Below, piece after piece: positions 9,934 to 21,822 of a stretch of 64,000 nucleotides of DNA. Source of the stretch: Ciona savignyi (taxonomy: Eukaryota; Chordata; Ascidiacea; Phlebobranchia; Cionidae); assembly GCA_000149265.1 (NCBI GenBank), contig CH003326.1:30344-94343 (forward strand). The letters are read 5' to 3'. Every line of letters starts with the position of its first letter. Positions within the stretch are counted from its first letter, which is position 1. The notes beneath the pieces were generated by a model, which had not been told where the DNA came from, made no database searches, and saw only the letters and a list, made by a program, of their open reading frames with translations. The translations under genes and the position numbers were made by a program.

Positions 9934-12900
9934 TTATGGAAAGTTCAGGTTCCACCTTTGCAGATGGTTGGTTGCACTTCCAATATATTTCCGCATATTG
10001 CTTTCGTCGGTGGAATATGCAGTTCCAGGCTGTGAGTTACGGATCACTGGGGCTAACAATGGAAATGCGGCACCAGCCCCAACAAACATAAAACAAATTC
10101 CCGAATTCTTGTTCCAGTCCATGCACGCGTGAAGCATAATATTGAAATTCTGACTTAATTATGGGAGACATAGCACACTCAGGTGTAAATAAATATGAAG
10201 ACTCAATATTTCGCCCGATGCCACACAACAGCATAAATAGCGGACTTACTAGAACGGTATCCGCCGTGATTCTTGGGTTTGTTCTGTTTCTTATCAATAT
10301 TTGATTGATTCTGCTGGTGATCCATTAGCAGAGGTTGTTGCTGGGTCATTGTATCCATGTCTGCAGCTTGTTGGTATTCACCATTCGAATGCTGCAATCA
10401 ACGAAAATATCATTTACACTTTTTCACACCATTTTTTTGTATAGAAATTGGTATATGTATCGGTCGCGTTAGCCGTTTGGCCATATGACCGTACTCTCTT
10501 AAAATACAATGTTTGACGGGCTTAGTTTCGAGTCCATAATATCTCGTTTCTAAGACCGTTTTATGTGCATATTTCGATGTATGGGTCGCGTTGACCATTC
10601 GGCCACACAACACACTGAAGGACAACTGGTGTCGGATTGTGTAAGATGAACCACATCCCACCTGCTGCTGATGGATCCCTGTGATGTTTGCGATCTGTGC
10701 GGCGGCCATTGCGGCGTTCGCGTTCTGGGTGGTGAATGGCAGCGACTGAACGAAAATAATATAATAAGATCTCTATGTATATTATAAGATTTTGATGTGC
10801 TTTTCAACAGAGTAAAAGCTGCAATTCTACACTTTTTGAACAATAGAGAAAAACTGAACAAAAAAAGTCTTACAATTATATTTACATTTAGGGGACATTA
10901 TAGCAAACCGGTTAATACATTTAGATCTTTCTGTTTTAAATCTGCTAGAAATACAAATAGAAATAAAATGGGCTCTTTATTTTAACCATCACATAAAAAT
11001 AAAAACGCATTGGTCATTATAACGCGGGCAGTTGTTAGGTTAAATCGTGCCGACTATTTGGTTAAAAATGAGTATGCACAGTACGAATTGAAATTGATAC
11101 TTTCCTACCGTTTCAAATCAACCCATTAATCCACAACCGCTATGTAACACAGGGTGGTTTTAATCCCACAACCCTTTGGTCAATAGCTGATGCTCCAACA
11201 TACTGAATATGGGAGCTTGAGAACAAACATACAATCGTACCTGTAATGCGCCATGTTGTGTGGGAATGTAGATTGACGTCATGGCTTGCATGTTGTCGGG
11301 TGGTGACGTGTGCATGAGGTCATGCTGCACCATCAACTCTGATGACGTCACCCCCATACCGTGTATGTGGTGAGATGCGGACAGCTCGGTCAAGTATTGA
11401 ACGTCGTCGGTATGCTGCCCTCCCGTGGTCATCTGGGAGAGCAGATGAAGACGATCGTGCTCGGTCACGTGACGATTGCCCAGCTGCTCTGTCGTCACCG
11501 GCTGCAGGAGCTCGTATGACGTATGTTGTCCGATGATCTGCGTCCTCGCGTCCGGCTGCTCCTGCCGTGTGACGTTTGTGGGGTGGGTTGGTGGGAATTG
11601 GGGGGGCTGGTGGTGGATTGATGACGTGATGGCGTAGTGCTCGGCAGGGGCGCTGAATAGCAGGGGAACGGATTCGTGGCTTTGTAGGAGGGGGAAGACA
11701 GAGGTGGAGGCGGGGTTGTGGACGACCTGGGAAACGAGGTGTTAGGGAGGATATTCATGTTTATCCCCGTGAATCGGAAAACCAAGGGGGTTACCACACG
11801 GGCAATCGTCAGATCACCTCGCGCCCACCGTCGGGTTACCGGAGCTATTGCAGTGTGTTGTGTTCTTACCGAACGAGCTAATAGGCAAGACGAAACACTT
11901 AAGGCTGCAGTTGGGTTGAACAATCGTGTGGCCCAGCGGTTAACGTGACTGATATATTGATTCTATATAAAAATGGTCGTAGAGACCAGCCGATCATGGG
12001 TTCGAAGCTCGGGTTACCGGGTTGCTACTTGTATCTTGTGGGGTGGTCACGTGACACGTCATATCCATGGCAACGGGGGAGGATCGATCGTGGTACTCCG
12101 GAGCGCCCTCGCGTGGTGAGAGTGACTGGTCGGTGTGAGCTGATGACGCAGGTGATACCGTCACCACCGATCCCCCCACCGAGAATGGTGACATCATGTT
12201 CGGTGACGTCACGAGTTGTGTTGATGACGCAATCATGGTGGGTGGTGTGTGGTTCAGGAAGCAAACATCTTTCGAATAACTCGGTGGTGTCAAAGGAGCG
12301 GGGACGAATTCGTTGATTTGCGATGTCGATGTCCGATTCAAACCTGAACGAAGATATTTTTATTTTTTCTCTACACTAAAACCCAGTTTTCAGGCCGAAA
12401 CATCTATTGAGATGTAATATGCGACTGGAGATTGTCATTTGGAATGGGTTGATAGAAAAACAGGAAATTTAAAAACAACTGGAAAATGTGTATGTTTCAC
12501 ACCGATAGTAATTGATCCATAAATCTGGTTCTGTTCTTTTACCTTTAATGCGAATTCTTGTGTATTTAAAGTTTTGTAATTCTAATTTGTAATTGTTTTG
12601 TAATTGTAATTCTTGGAATAAAATTCTTTTAAAAAAATCTATGTTTTCTCATATAAATTTTCGGGGAAAATAAAGATATTATTTTTGCTTCCACGCACTG
12701 GATCCGCAGGTTTGGAAACAGAATTCTATCATTTTGAAAAGTATTCAATCGTTGAAATTTAAAACAGATTGAAAATGGATGAAATAATCAACGAACACTA
12801 TGACAACTTTATTCTTGAACCTCAGAATATTACAAATCCATGTTATTCTATTGGGCGTAAAATCTTTGACTTCTGTCTCGCATCACTTTGTGTAGGATTA

Positions 12901-15066
12901 CAAACAACAATAAAAAACTCAGCTTCGTCTTAAATAGCTTTGCAGGAGGTATCTTCATATTTAATATGTTTTAATATGAAATAAATAGTAGTGACGTATT
13001 GAAACTACTTGGACGTAGAGTTCTGGGGAGATATCAGAAGAACAACTACCGTCGTATGTGATCCATTGTCCGAATTTTTAATTTTATATCAGGCCCGGTT
13101 TCGAACGCACTACCATCGGAGTGTCGGCATCCCACCACCGGTAGTACACCAACCAACCAACCCACCAGACCAACCGACATGGAGGATTCTGTGTAGATCG
13201 GTTGGTTGGAAGTAATGTTGTTTGAGTCCCGAGAACGACCCGTGGCTTCATCATGTTTGACAACAATCTATCTTCATGCTGAGTTGGCTTTAACCTTATA
13301 AAGCCTGCTTTCTGCTTTGCTACTAGTTCGTACACACTTTTATTTCTGGTTTTAATTTCATCAATTTTGATTTAAAATAAATGTTATACTGTGTGTATGT
13401 ACTGACGTGTTTTAACTACAGTAGTTTTGCCCTTTTATCTTGCCTCCTTTTTAAAATAACTGCACTATTATTCTTTAATGTAATAAATGCGCAAAAAGGA
13501 AACTAAACGTGCGGGCGTTATCGTGATATCCATTGATTGATATTTCACCTGTTGCGACATCATTTCGATCTTTGTTTTGATGACAATCACTTTGCCACCT
13601 TTACCTTGTATTCGTTGTTTTAGTCTCGTATCTCTATATTGGGCGCTTGAAAAAGCACAGATGCGGTAAAGTAAAAGTTTTGTTCCAAGTACAGCACTGG
13701 CAAGTTTATGTATGAAGTTATTGCATGGCTGGTTGGCTCTGTCAATCTCATTATACAACTGGTATTACTGCACGTGTTGTGTTAAGCTCCATGAATATAT
13801 TGCACAAACCAGCAGTCGAGCTATTCTGACGCATCGATAGTAAAAGAATCCCTCCGTAATATTGCCATAAAATCAAGCAAATATTTATATTTGAAAACTC
13901 AAAATGTTCTTCCTATTTTATCGTCTTATTGACGACGACTGTTTGAATATGGAAAACTACTACAAATGCCTGATGCGTGTTTGCTTTAATGATAAACAAT
14001 ATCTTATAAAAATGTAATTGACCGGTTCAGCTTTTAAAGGCTTCCACAGGCACTGGTGCTTTAAACTTACCAAGTTGGAATTCTGAATCACTTTGAGGCC
14101 GCGCTGTTCCTCAAAGACAGGAGTAATTCGTTATGTAAACACAACCCGTTATCTCAAATCCCTGTGCTAACCAGTGCTTTCTATCCGCGGAAAGGAGTCG
14201 CAAGGAATCTATTGTAAAACGTACAAAATGCGTCCAATATTTGAGATATCTGTTCCAACGATTTAAAATGAATCAAATTCGCTCACAAGTTATCATCTCT
14301 TGATTTAATAGTTTGATTGTGTTGCATAGTAGCCAGCTACTTGACAGTCTGTATTATTTGTTGTCTGCCCCAAATAGATAACGTTGTTGTTGTAAAACCC
14401 TTCATCGATGGGTATTAGACACATGAGCATTTTTGGACCAGGAAATTGAATGAAAATATGTAATCGATTCCGATAAAAACGCGTCAAATTAACCAAATTA
14501 TGCAACATTATCGCCGAACTTCGTCGTATCGCAATATAATCAAACGCACAAGAATGCCAGGGGCAACGCACACTTACAAGGAAATAGTGATAACACAACC
14601 AGGTGAAAATTTAGTCATTTTTACGAAAAAAATGATAATATAGATAATATATGCAGCATGGTCTGAATATGCTGTATGTTTTCTCCGGGTGTTGTAAGAT
14701 AAGTTCTCACAATATTCACCGCTACGCCCACTACACGTGAATACACCTCAACCCTTTGCTGTTCTGCCAACCAAATTCTAGTCTATTCAACCATCTATCT
14801 GCTTTGTAACAGTAAAGAATTATATTCCAACATAATAAGGATGTAGAATATCTGATATGTGGTCGGATAAGAATAAATAAAAACAAACTTATCTCACCGA
14901 TTTCAACTGCAGATACAGACGACGTCGCATCAAGTGATTCCTTTAATTTTCTGCCGAACTGAAATGAAGAAATCCCGGCAAGCGACTTGGTAGTTTCCCG
15001 ATGGTGGCTGCGTGCTGGGTAACAGTGTACGGAATGAAGCGACGGCTCATTTGGTTCGGGGTCCAT
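9934..15066 (-). CDS. Ser/Thr/Gln/His-rich 441-aa protein, six exons, not recognised
   Basis: Six minus-strand exons join with consistent phase and GT-AG borders: 15066-14898, 12343-12018, 11726-11241, 10745-10662, 10391-10250 and 10052-9934 (1326 nt with the stop). The product is low in complexity but protein-like: Pro/Ser/Thr-rich (APLTPPSYSK, VSPASSAHTDQSLSPRE), then His/Gln-rich (SSIHHQPPQFPPTHP), an Ala-rich segment (NANAAMAAAQIANITG), a Gln-rich block (MTQQQPLLMDHQQNQ), a basic patch (DKKQNKPKNHGG), and a short tail ending RWNLNFP. This composition suits a transcription factor or coactivator, but no DNA-binding domain is present. An alternative donor (CAAAG|GTGGAACC) in the last exon could lead to more exons. 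The donor at 12017 is the weakest junction: it lies at the edge of a tRNA-like repeat and was preferred over 12028 because only it keeps frame. Confidence 0.6.
10440..10605 (-). mobile_element. Two tRNA-Ser-like SINE fragments
   Basis: Two reverse-orientation copies, 'tatgtatcggtcgcgttagc...ggccatatgacc' at about 10453-10492 and 'atgtatgggtcgcgttgacc...ggccacac' at about 10576-10609, lie about 120 bp apart in the intron between the fourth and fifth exons of the 441-aa gene. Confidence 0.5.
11744..11870 (-). mobile_element. SINE, 3' half
   Basis: The reverse-complement tail 'atgtttatccccgtgaatcg' is followed by the body landmarks 'acacgggcaatcgtcagatc', 'gtcgggttaccggagctatt' and 'gcagtgtgttgtgt'. 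The tRNA-like head is missing. It sits in the intron between exons 2 and 3 of the 441-aa gene, starting within 20 bp of the exon 3 acceptor. Confidence 0.85.
11925..12016 (+). mobile_element. tRNA-Ser-like SINE unit with A and B boxes
   Basis: An A-box-like gtggcccagcggttaacgtg is followed about 60 bp later by a B-box-like atgggttcgaagctcgg. Spacing and boxes fit an internal RNA polymerase III promoter of a tRNA-derived element. It sits in the second intron of the 441-aa gene and its distal end supplies the predicted splice donor of exon 2. Confidence 0.6.
12344..14897. other. Intron 1 of the 441-aa gene
   Basis: AT-rich intron sequence. A minus-strand tRNA-like segment at about 13090-13190 (B-box-like gtgcgttcgaaacc) is probably another SINE head. 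A minus-strand open frame at 14305-14598 is not convincing as coding sequence. Confidence 0.45.
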
Positions 15067-17688
15067 TGAATTGGCAGACGCTCGGGCTCGGAGAGAAAAA
15101 ACAGCGACGAATCCGCAGCAGAAAGTTCGCAGGGTAAACCCAACGTCGAATGCTCAATTTATCTTCGGTCGCATTCCCCAAATCCAGGTTTGCCCACCTT
15201 TGCACTGCGGCTACGAACGACAATAGACTCGGGTTTTGTGCGGCCAAACTTGCTCGGGTAATATTGCTCAACTTAGTGCTATAATAGCCAGGAAGAAGCG
15301 AATATCAATTAATATTTTATCAATTGACCATTTTTTTAATTTTACTATTATTTATTCCTTGTAATGGATTTAAATTGTGTGTTTAATGTACTGATGTGCT
15401 AACTTATGCTAAGTCTGTATAAAACCATTTCAGATCGATTAATTGCGCATGGTGAACCCCCTTTAAATCATCCCTACGTATTTCCGTTCCTTCCAGTTGA
15501 ATATTGAAGATTTGGTCGGTTATGCCACCACACTTCACCATATACTTTCATACAGAGGTTGCTACTTAATGCCTGTTATGTTACTGTCTGGTATATCGAC
15601 TGCTTTTCGCACAGCAACAAATACAAATAACTATATGGGAGTTGGGAAGCTAATAAGCATCGCTGCGACCTCAAGCAAGTCAGAAACAGCGTTGCAAATC
15701 GAATCCATTGACTGAAGTATAAGGGGCGAATTACGTTCATAAATACCGAGTTGTTTAATGCTTCCTCGCATCTGTAGTTCGTCGATCAGCAAGGCTCGCT
15801 TGTCCATGTGTTGTATCGGGCGCTTCTCTCACCGCCATCCTCTCTATTGTGGTGCAAGAATGAGGATATAATAACACGGGGACATAAAGATAAATCTTTA
15901 CATGGCTGGAAGTTGACAATGCCAAACGTGATGGCTTTTATGGGAACACGGGTGTCTTAATGAAGTATCGACCGAGATGTATTTTCAGTTGTTTAAGGTT
16001 ATGAGGGATGGGTGATGGGGTATTAGTAAATATCGAGCAAAATGACCTTTATATCGCAAATCTGCGGTTGAACTGGTCAGCGACACCACTATCGGACACA
16101 GGTTGGCATTTGACGAATTCGGGGAAATGTGAAGATTATTTGCAGCGATAGAGCGTGGACACTTTATTAACTTTGCCCTCGGGATAGAACTTAGTTTGTC
16201 GTTGTTTCATTCAGACTGTTGTTTCCATCCGACATTCGAATGACTCAGACCTCATTTAAACATGGATTTCGACCAAGTTTGTCCAGTAATTCCCCGGCAC
16301 AGCACACATGCGCGGTATGGTTACTGCGCATGTTATTTGTTCCCCTGCGGTAGGCTATATACCAATCAATGGACACGATTTCCAGGGTTTCTAGATTATT
16401 TTATATAAAGGACGAAATAATATGAGGTTATAATTACCATAATTACTGTTCCGTGCCCCTGTATCATGTGCTCGTGTTGCAATGTTGGATTCGAAATAAT
16501 TAAGAACCAACCGTACGCGATGTATCGTGGAAATCTATGATTCCAAGCTACATATCACGGGGTTGAGACACTGAATATTCAGTCGCATTCAATCTCACTT
16601 TCCGACTCCTACTATGTAAATATGGAAGGAAATACCGCAATCGTCCCCTGAAAGCTTATTTAACCTTTTTCTTTCCCGCTTGGAATATATTGTATTGTGG
16701 TTTGGGGTATGATACAAGTAATTAAGAAATTTAACGTTTTTCTTGGCTTAAATATCGTCATCATTATAATGATGCTTAGAAAACAAAAATAAGGTAACGA
16801 TAACATTAACCTGCAATTCACTATTGAACAAATAATTTCTTTGAAATCGATTTTGTATTGTCGGATACTCGATGACGTAAGCATCTAAAGTCATTTCAGA
16901 TGAATTGGCTCTGCAACGACATCTAACGAGCACATAAAGTCTCATTTACAAGTAAAAACTACAGATGCTAAATTTGGGACGCAGTACTTGCATACCAGCA
17001 TATTTATTGGTATGGTTGTTTATTTATTATTATTAACCAATGAAGAAATAGGAATCTAATATTCACATTTGTGGAAAACACAGGGTCGTTATCACATTAT
17101 CGGGTTACCGGTGTTTCTGTTAATGATCAAAAGGATTGTGGAATCCAATAATAAGGTTCAGGCGATGTGTAATAGCTTACTTTCCCTATTAGCCTAATGG
17201 GTTCGATCACATAACCTTCTGGTTGTGCGTCGACGCTTCAACCGAGTGAGCTATCAGTAAAGTGTATCACGCGCCTTTAGTCGGGCAGCCAGTTAATAAT
17301 TTAGAAGTGAATACATACATATAGAGCAGCTTTTTTCTGCAAATATTTAAAATTGAAGCAATTACTCATAATCGCAGTGGTCGATACTTTGGTTATGGAA
17401 ATCGAAACCGAAAATTTCCAATAAAACCCGGGGAATTCAAAGTGTCTGGTTTATTTGAGTATAGAAAACAAGGTCTACGAGAAAGCGGAAACGAAATGGT
17501 TGGAAACGCGTGAGGGCAGTTCACGCCAAGCAAGCACTGGGCGTGGTACAAAGATAGGGGAAAGTATTATGTACAAAAGTTCTTGAGAAACGAAAAATTT
17601 CAACGATTTTTATTTCCGTACTGATTTCTGCCACACAGGTTAGGAATGGTCTGTATGAGAAGTTGACTTGAGAAGAATTCGAATAAAA
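15067..17688. other. Intergenic between the 441-aa gene and cdk1
   Basis: Positions 15067-15271 are G+C-richer and probably include the 5' untranslated and promoter region of the 441-aa gene. A minus-strand tRNA-like SINE head lies at about 17185-17270 (TAGCTCACTCGGTTGAAGC then GATCGAACCCATTAGG). Nothing else is recognisable. Confidence 0.4.
17609..17614 (-). promoter_or_regulatory. Polyadenylation signal of cdk1
   Basis: AATAAA on the minus strand, 75 nt downstream of the cdk1 stop codon and the first such hexamer after it. Confidence 0.7.
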
Positions 17689-20600
17689 TCATCCGGAAAT
17701 CCTAGGAACCAGAGGGACATGGGTGCCAGGAAGAGCTTTCTTGTCCAGATCATCGAAATATGGGTGGGACAGCGCGACTTTGGCCGATATGCGCTTCGCT
17801 GGGTTGTATACCAGGCATTTCTGTGGAATGTGTGAACATTAAATCAGACGATTCTCGGGCGGAGTGGGTAGTTACACGGGTTGATTACACAATTGCTGGA
17901 ATTTCGTTAACTCCTCTACTTTAACCGTGGCCGCTTTCCAACTGATTGTACCCTGGCAAGTCCACAAAACATCGAATCCAATGGGTTGATCAACTCATTG
18001 TTCATCACTAATACCATTTCAGTCGGTTGCGTCCTTTGGCAAGGCACTTAACGGACATCGCCTGAACCCAGCGGATTAATGGGTTCTACCAAATTGAAGG
18101 AACGTGTCTATCATACACAACACACTGTAATAGCTTCGGTAACCCGACGATGGACGCGAGGTGATCTGACGTTTGCCCGTGTGTTAACCACTTTGGTTTT
18201 CTCATTCACGGGGATAAACCGTAATATTCTATCCCATTCACACCGTTATGGCTCTGGCAACCAGACTGTGGGCACAGGGTAATCGGATAACCCCTCGTAT
18301 TTACTGCCAAACTACAAGATACAGAACAGTCCAAACTCACAGCGAGCAGATCTATTCCATCTTCCCCCAGGTTTTTCACCGAGTCACACAGACTTCCTTT
18401 CTTCCATTTGGGGAAAGTTTGTTTGTAATCTTTCAACTGCGTCACACCGGGCCAAATATCGTCGGTGGGCGTGCCAAGCACTCTGTAATGCATGGATGGA
18501 TGGGTGGGTTGTTGGGTGGTGATTAAATGGAGTTTGTGCTGCGATAATGATGCATCTCTCATTACTAAGAGTAAAATCTTTGACCTCAATAAATATGTAA
18601 AATAATATTCTTCGTTGTGAAAAGGTTCTTATAGAGTGAAAGAATAAATTTAATATCCCACGTAACCCAACTTTGACATGATGACGATTACTCGTTCAGA
18701 GATCCGATGGGACAAACAGGGTTATGATGCTACGGGGATTAGACGCTCCTGCTTGGTTCCCACCCACAGGATGCAACATGGAATTCTCACCGGAATATCC
18801 TGAAGAGCTGGTCGATCTCGGAATCCCCGTGGAAGAGCGGTCGTTTGGTGGCCATCTCGGCGAATATCGTTCCCACGCTCCACACGTCAACCGGGGTGGA
18901 ATATCGCGACGAACCGAGGAGAACTTCGGGGGCTCGGTACCACAGGGTAACCACCTGGGGGGTGTTTTAATTGTTGGGGGGGGAGTCTTCAATTGTTAAA
19001 ACCATTTTAAACATAAGCAAGCATGTTCTTATATATACTTAAAGTTCTTAATTTTACATTATATTTTTTTCCTAAATGGTTTTGCATTCAAAACTGATCG
19101 CCAGCATGTCTTTGTTAACCATTTCATGGGGATAATTTTTTTCTTTGTTGACCATTTCATGGGGATAACCCCCACATTGCCCTTACCTCATGTGTGTATA
19201 CCCCCACATTGCCCTTACCTCATGTGTGTAGACCCCCACATTATCCTTACCTCATGTGTGTATACCCCCACATTGCCCTTACCTCATGTGTGTATACCCC
19301 CACATTATCCTTACCTCATGTGTGTAGACCCCCACATTGCCCTTACCTCATGTGTGTATACCCCCACATTGCCCTTACCTCATGTGTGTATACCCGCACA
19401 TTATCCTTACCTCATGCGTGTATACCCCCACATTGACCTTACCTCATGTGTGTATACCCCCACATTATCCTTACCTCATGTGTGTAGACGCGCACATTAT
19501 CCTTACCTCATGTGTGTATACCCCCACATTATCCTTACCTCATGTGTGTAGACGCGCACAGGGATACCGAACGCTCGAGCGAGTCCGAAATCAGCGAGTT
19601 TGATGATTCCATTCCGGTCGATCAGGAGGTTTTGTGGCTTCATATCGCGGTGTAATACACGTCGTGAATGGCAATACGTGATGCCTTGTAGGATCTGGTA
19701 CGTGTAGCTCTGTGTGGGGGGATGGAAGTAGTGGTCATTAACCATTGGCGATATTTTCCAAGGTTGTATTTAAAGAGCTGATAATGCTGTTAAGCAAAAC
19801 TGTTTTTTTCTAATTACTGTTTGAATAAAAAGTCCTAAATTTTTTTGCTCATTATTGTTATTTCGCTAAGGTTTGGTGGTCGTGTCCGGTACTATTATTA
19901 AATTTTAAAATGTTTTTTTCAATGACGTTTTTTAACGACTGTTTATTTTGTCGCCTTTTCCTGTTCCTGTGTTGTTATTTGATTCGTTTGCCATTTTTTA
20001 ATACTGGAGCAAAAAATGAATAAACTAAACTAAGTCCTTCATGATAACCTTCAGATATTGTTACCAAGATATCAATAAATACTTTCACCACTGTTTGGCC
20101 ATGGCTTGGGAAAACAAAGCTACAGTATTTTATGTATGTAGATTGTAGAAACTCTCTTTATCAATTTGCACAAGTATTCATACAAAAGGGTTTATCGTAG
20201 CCAAATACTCAAAGACTAATTTACAATTCTATGCATTATGTGGCAACAAAGTGCTGATCATCACCATGCTTTGCTTCTTAGCAGGAATTATGATTCTTAC
20301 ATGAGCGTATATTTGATAGAACCCTTGGTATTCACATGTATATTGGATCAATGGTACCAATTTGGTGAAACTACCGAATACAGAACTGATTTCTTTTGAT
20401 CAGTTTTCGAAAACAACCATGATTGTGTTAAACCCTTGCATCAACCCAACATGGTAATTACCTTCACTAGTTCTTTATCCATGAATTTGCCTGAAGCAAT
20501 GGTATCCATGTATTTCTTGAGGTCCATTTGCAGGAATTCAAATACAAGAAACAGATTTGATTCTTGCAGAACAACATCTTGTAACCTGTAACAAACAACT

Positions 20601-21822
20601 ATTTGAAACCTCATAAACAAGGGTTTGTGATGTGTTTAAACTGAGGGATAAATGGTATTTGTCCCGTATATGGTCCTAACCTTACGGGTAACAGTAGCAG
20701 CTCTATTCATAGTACACCACTGTAATTAAAATGATTGGAAATGCATGGTGGTAAGAGATCTTAATTTTATCTACGGATTTCATGGAGTATCTGCCTTGAG
20801 AGGGATATCTAACTAATATTATGTGACATATTTGATTATGGTTCACGGCACAATGAAACATGGATGGACATTGGTCCGGTTTTCCAGCTTTACAACCATT
20901 GTCATGTTGCCAGAGATATTGCAGTAATTATTATGGTTTTAAAACACTTATCTATTATACTCTTTTACAGTTATAACCATGGGCATCTTATATTTAAAAT
21001 AGTAAATAAAAACTGTGTATGTGCGATGTTATTTAGATGTAAATCCACAAAAAATAATGGATTTGAGTGATTGACACATTCTCTATGTATCCCAATATTT
21101 ATGGAACTCATTTAAAATATATCTTTATAATACCACATAACACAAACGTGTATATTAATAATAAATCGCCTCTCATAGGTTTTATAATGATATCAGCATG
21201 GAATACTCACGAAACAATATTTGGGTGTTGGAGTTCTTTGAGAATTGATATTTCACGGATAGCTGTACTAGGGACCCCTTCCTCTTCACTTTCCAGTCGG
21301 ATCTTCTTCAGCGCTACGATTTGATTCGTTTTTTTGTTCCGACCTTTGTACACAACTCCATATGTACCTGCAACGAGAAATAGGGTTTAAACTAATGTTT
21401 TGAAGACACCTCATTTATCATTGGTGCTAGGTCATCCTATGTCCCGGCCTAGCAGCCAATTTGAATAAGAAGGTGTAAGAGTGAGCAGTGCGTCGCAGAA
21501 CAAATTGGCTGCGACTTGTAAATCACCGTTTTGCTGGGTTTATATGGAGTATCTAATTTTATTTTTGCAAGAAACCCACACCTTTAACAAAAAGGTATAA
21601 TTACATTAAACTAGGATAGAATATAATCAGGTTTATCCCCGTGAAAGTGAAAACACAAGGGGGTCAACACAGGGCAATTGTCAGATCGTCTTGCGTCAAC
21701 CGTCGGGTTACCGGAGCTATTGCAGTGTGTTGTGTATGATTCACACAATCTTTCAACCAACTAGCTAGCGACTTACCTTCACCAATCTTTTCAATTTTAA
21801 CATAATCATCATGCAGTGCCAT
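17689..21822 (-). CDS. cdk1: Cyclin-dependent kinase 1 (cdc2), complete seven-exon gene, 311 aa
   Basis: CDK1 is the cyclin-B/A-dependent Ser/Thr kinase that drives entry into mitosis. The exons are 21822-21777, 21367-21211, 20585-20462, 19709-19539, 18954-18791, 18482-18341 and 17820-17689; every junction is GT-AG and in phase, totalling 936 nt. Visible landmarks are the glycine loop [10 protein letters not shown] with the inhibitory Thr17/Tyr18, catalytic Lys36, the cyclin-binding PSTAIRE helix at 48-54 preceded by LESEEEGV (CDK1-type; CDK2 has DTETEGV), HRDMKPQN with Asp131, DFG at 149-151, activating Thr164 in RVYTHE, then WYRAPE and [14 protein letters not shown]. After HPYFDDLD it ends in a 15-residue tail unlike the vertebrate end. 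HRDM replaces the usual HRDL. The start ATG fits the family N-terminus ([12 protein letters not shown]). Intron 4 holds a minisatellite built from the exon 4 donor, and introns 1 and 6 hold SINEs. Confidence 0.97.
18015..18240 (+). mobile_element. SINE copy in cdk1 intron 6
   Basis: Body and tail are well preserved: cagtcggttgcgtcctttgg, gcctgaacccagcggattaa, gggttctacc, acacaacacactgtaatagc, and the terminal 'cattcacggggataaacc'. The tRNA-like head is lost. It is antisense to cdk1. Confidence 0.88.
19109..19167. repeat. 33-bp direct duplication
   Basis: tctttgttaaccatttcatg and ggggataa recur 33 bp later as tctttgttgaccatttcatg and ggggataa, immediately beside the 32-bp minisatellite in cdk1 intron 4. 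The similar period suggests the same replication-slippage hotspot. Confidence 0.8.
19169..19552 (-). repeat. 32-bp minisatellite made from the cdk1 exon 4 splice donor, 12 units
   Basis: Twelve head-to-tail units start at 19169 and recur every 32 bp. Read on the cdk1 strand, each contains CACATGAG|GTAAGG, a strong 5' splice site. The unit nearest exon 4 (19521-19552) contains the genuine end of exon 4 (...TACACACATGAG). Unit 19489-19520 still carries the exon-derived GTGCGCG, matching exon 4 just upstream, so the array clearly arose by duplication of the exon-intron border. Units differ at few positions (TGCCC/TATCC, TATA/TAGA). Confidence 0.95.
21452..21512. repeat. Inverted repeat in cdk1 intron 1
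   Basis: gcagccaatttg (21452-21463) and its exact complement caaattggctgc (21501-21512) flank a 37-nt loop. A second, overlapping pair, gtcgcag and ctgcgac, would form an alternative stem. Confidence 0.75.
21625..21772 (-). mobile_element. SINE 3' half abutting the cdk1 exon 1 donor
   Basis: Reverse-complement tail 'gtttatccccgtgaaagtga', then the body 'gtcgggttaccggagctatt' and 'gcagtgtgttgtgtatgatt', ending in 'ctagctagcgac', a motif that other copies carry near the head. Its edge is within about 5 nt of the GTAAGT donor of cdk1 exon 1 (21776). It has the same transcriptional sense as cdk1. Confidence 0.85.

Noticed and set aside
11342-12316. Plus-strand ORFs opposite the exons of the 441-aa gene
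   Set aside because: Antisense shadows; the minus-strand exons have matching phases and splice signals.
17185-17270. Functional tRNA gene on the minus strand
   Set aside because: A and B boxes are tRNA-like, but the anticodon and acceptor stems do not pair, and the sequence matches heads of the SINE family.
18696-18992. ORFs on both strands over cdk1 exon 5
   Set aside because: Shadow frames of the WYRAPE...LFRIFR exon; the true frame is fixed by phase and kinase motifs.
19126-19603. Long plus-strand ORFs of about 80-140 codons across the cdk1 intron 4 region
   Set aside because: They arise because the 32-bp repeat stays open in all three frames; the encoded repeats have no sense as protein and lie antisense to a well-supported intron.
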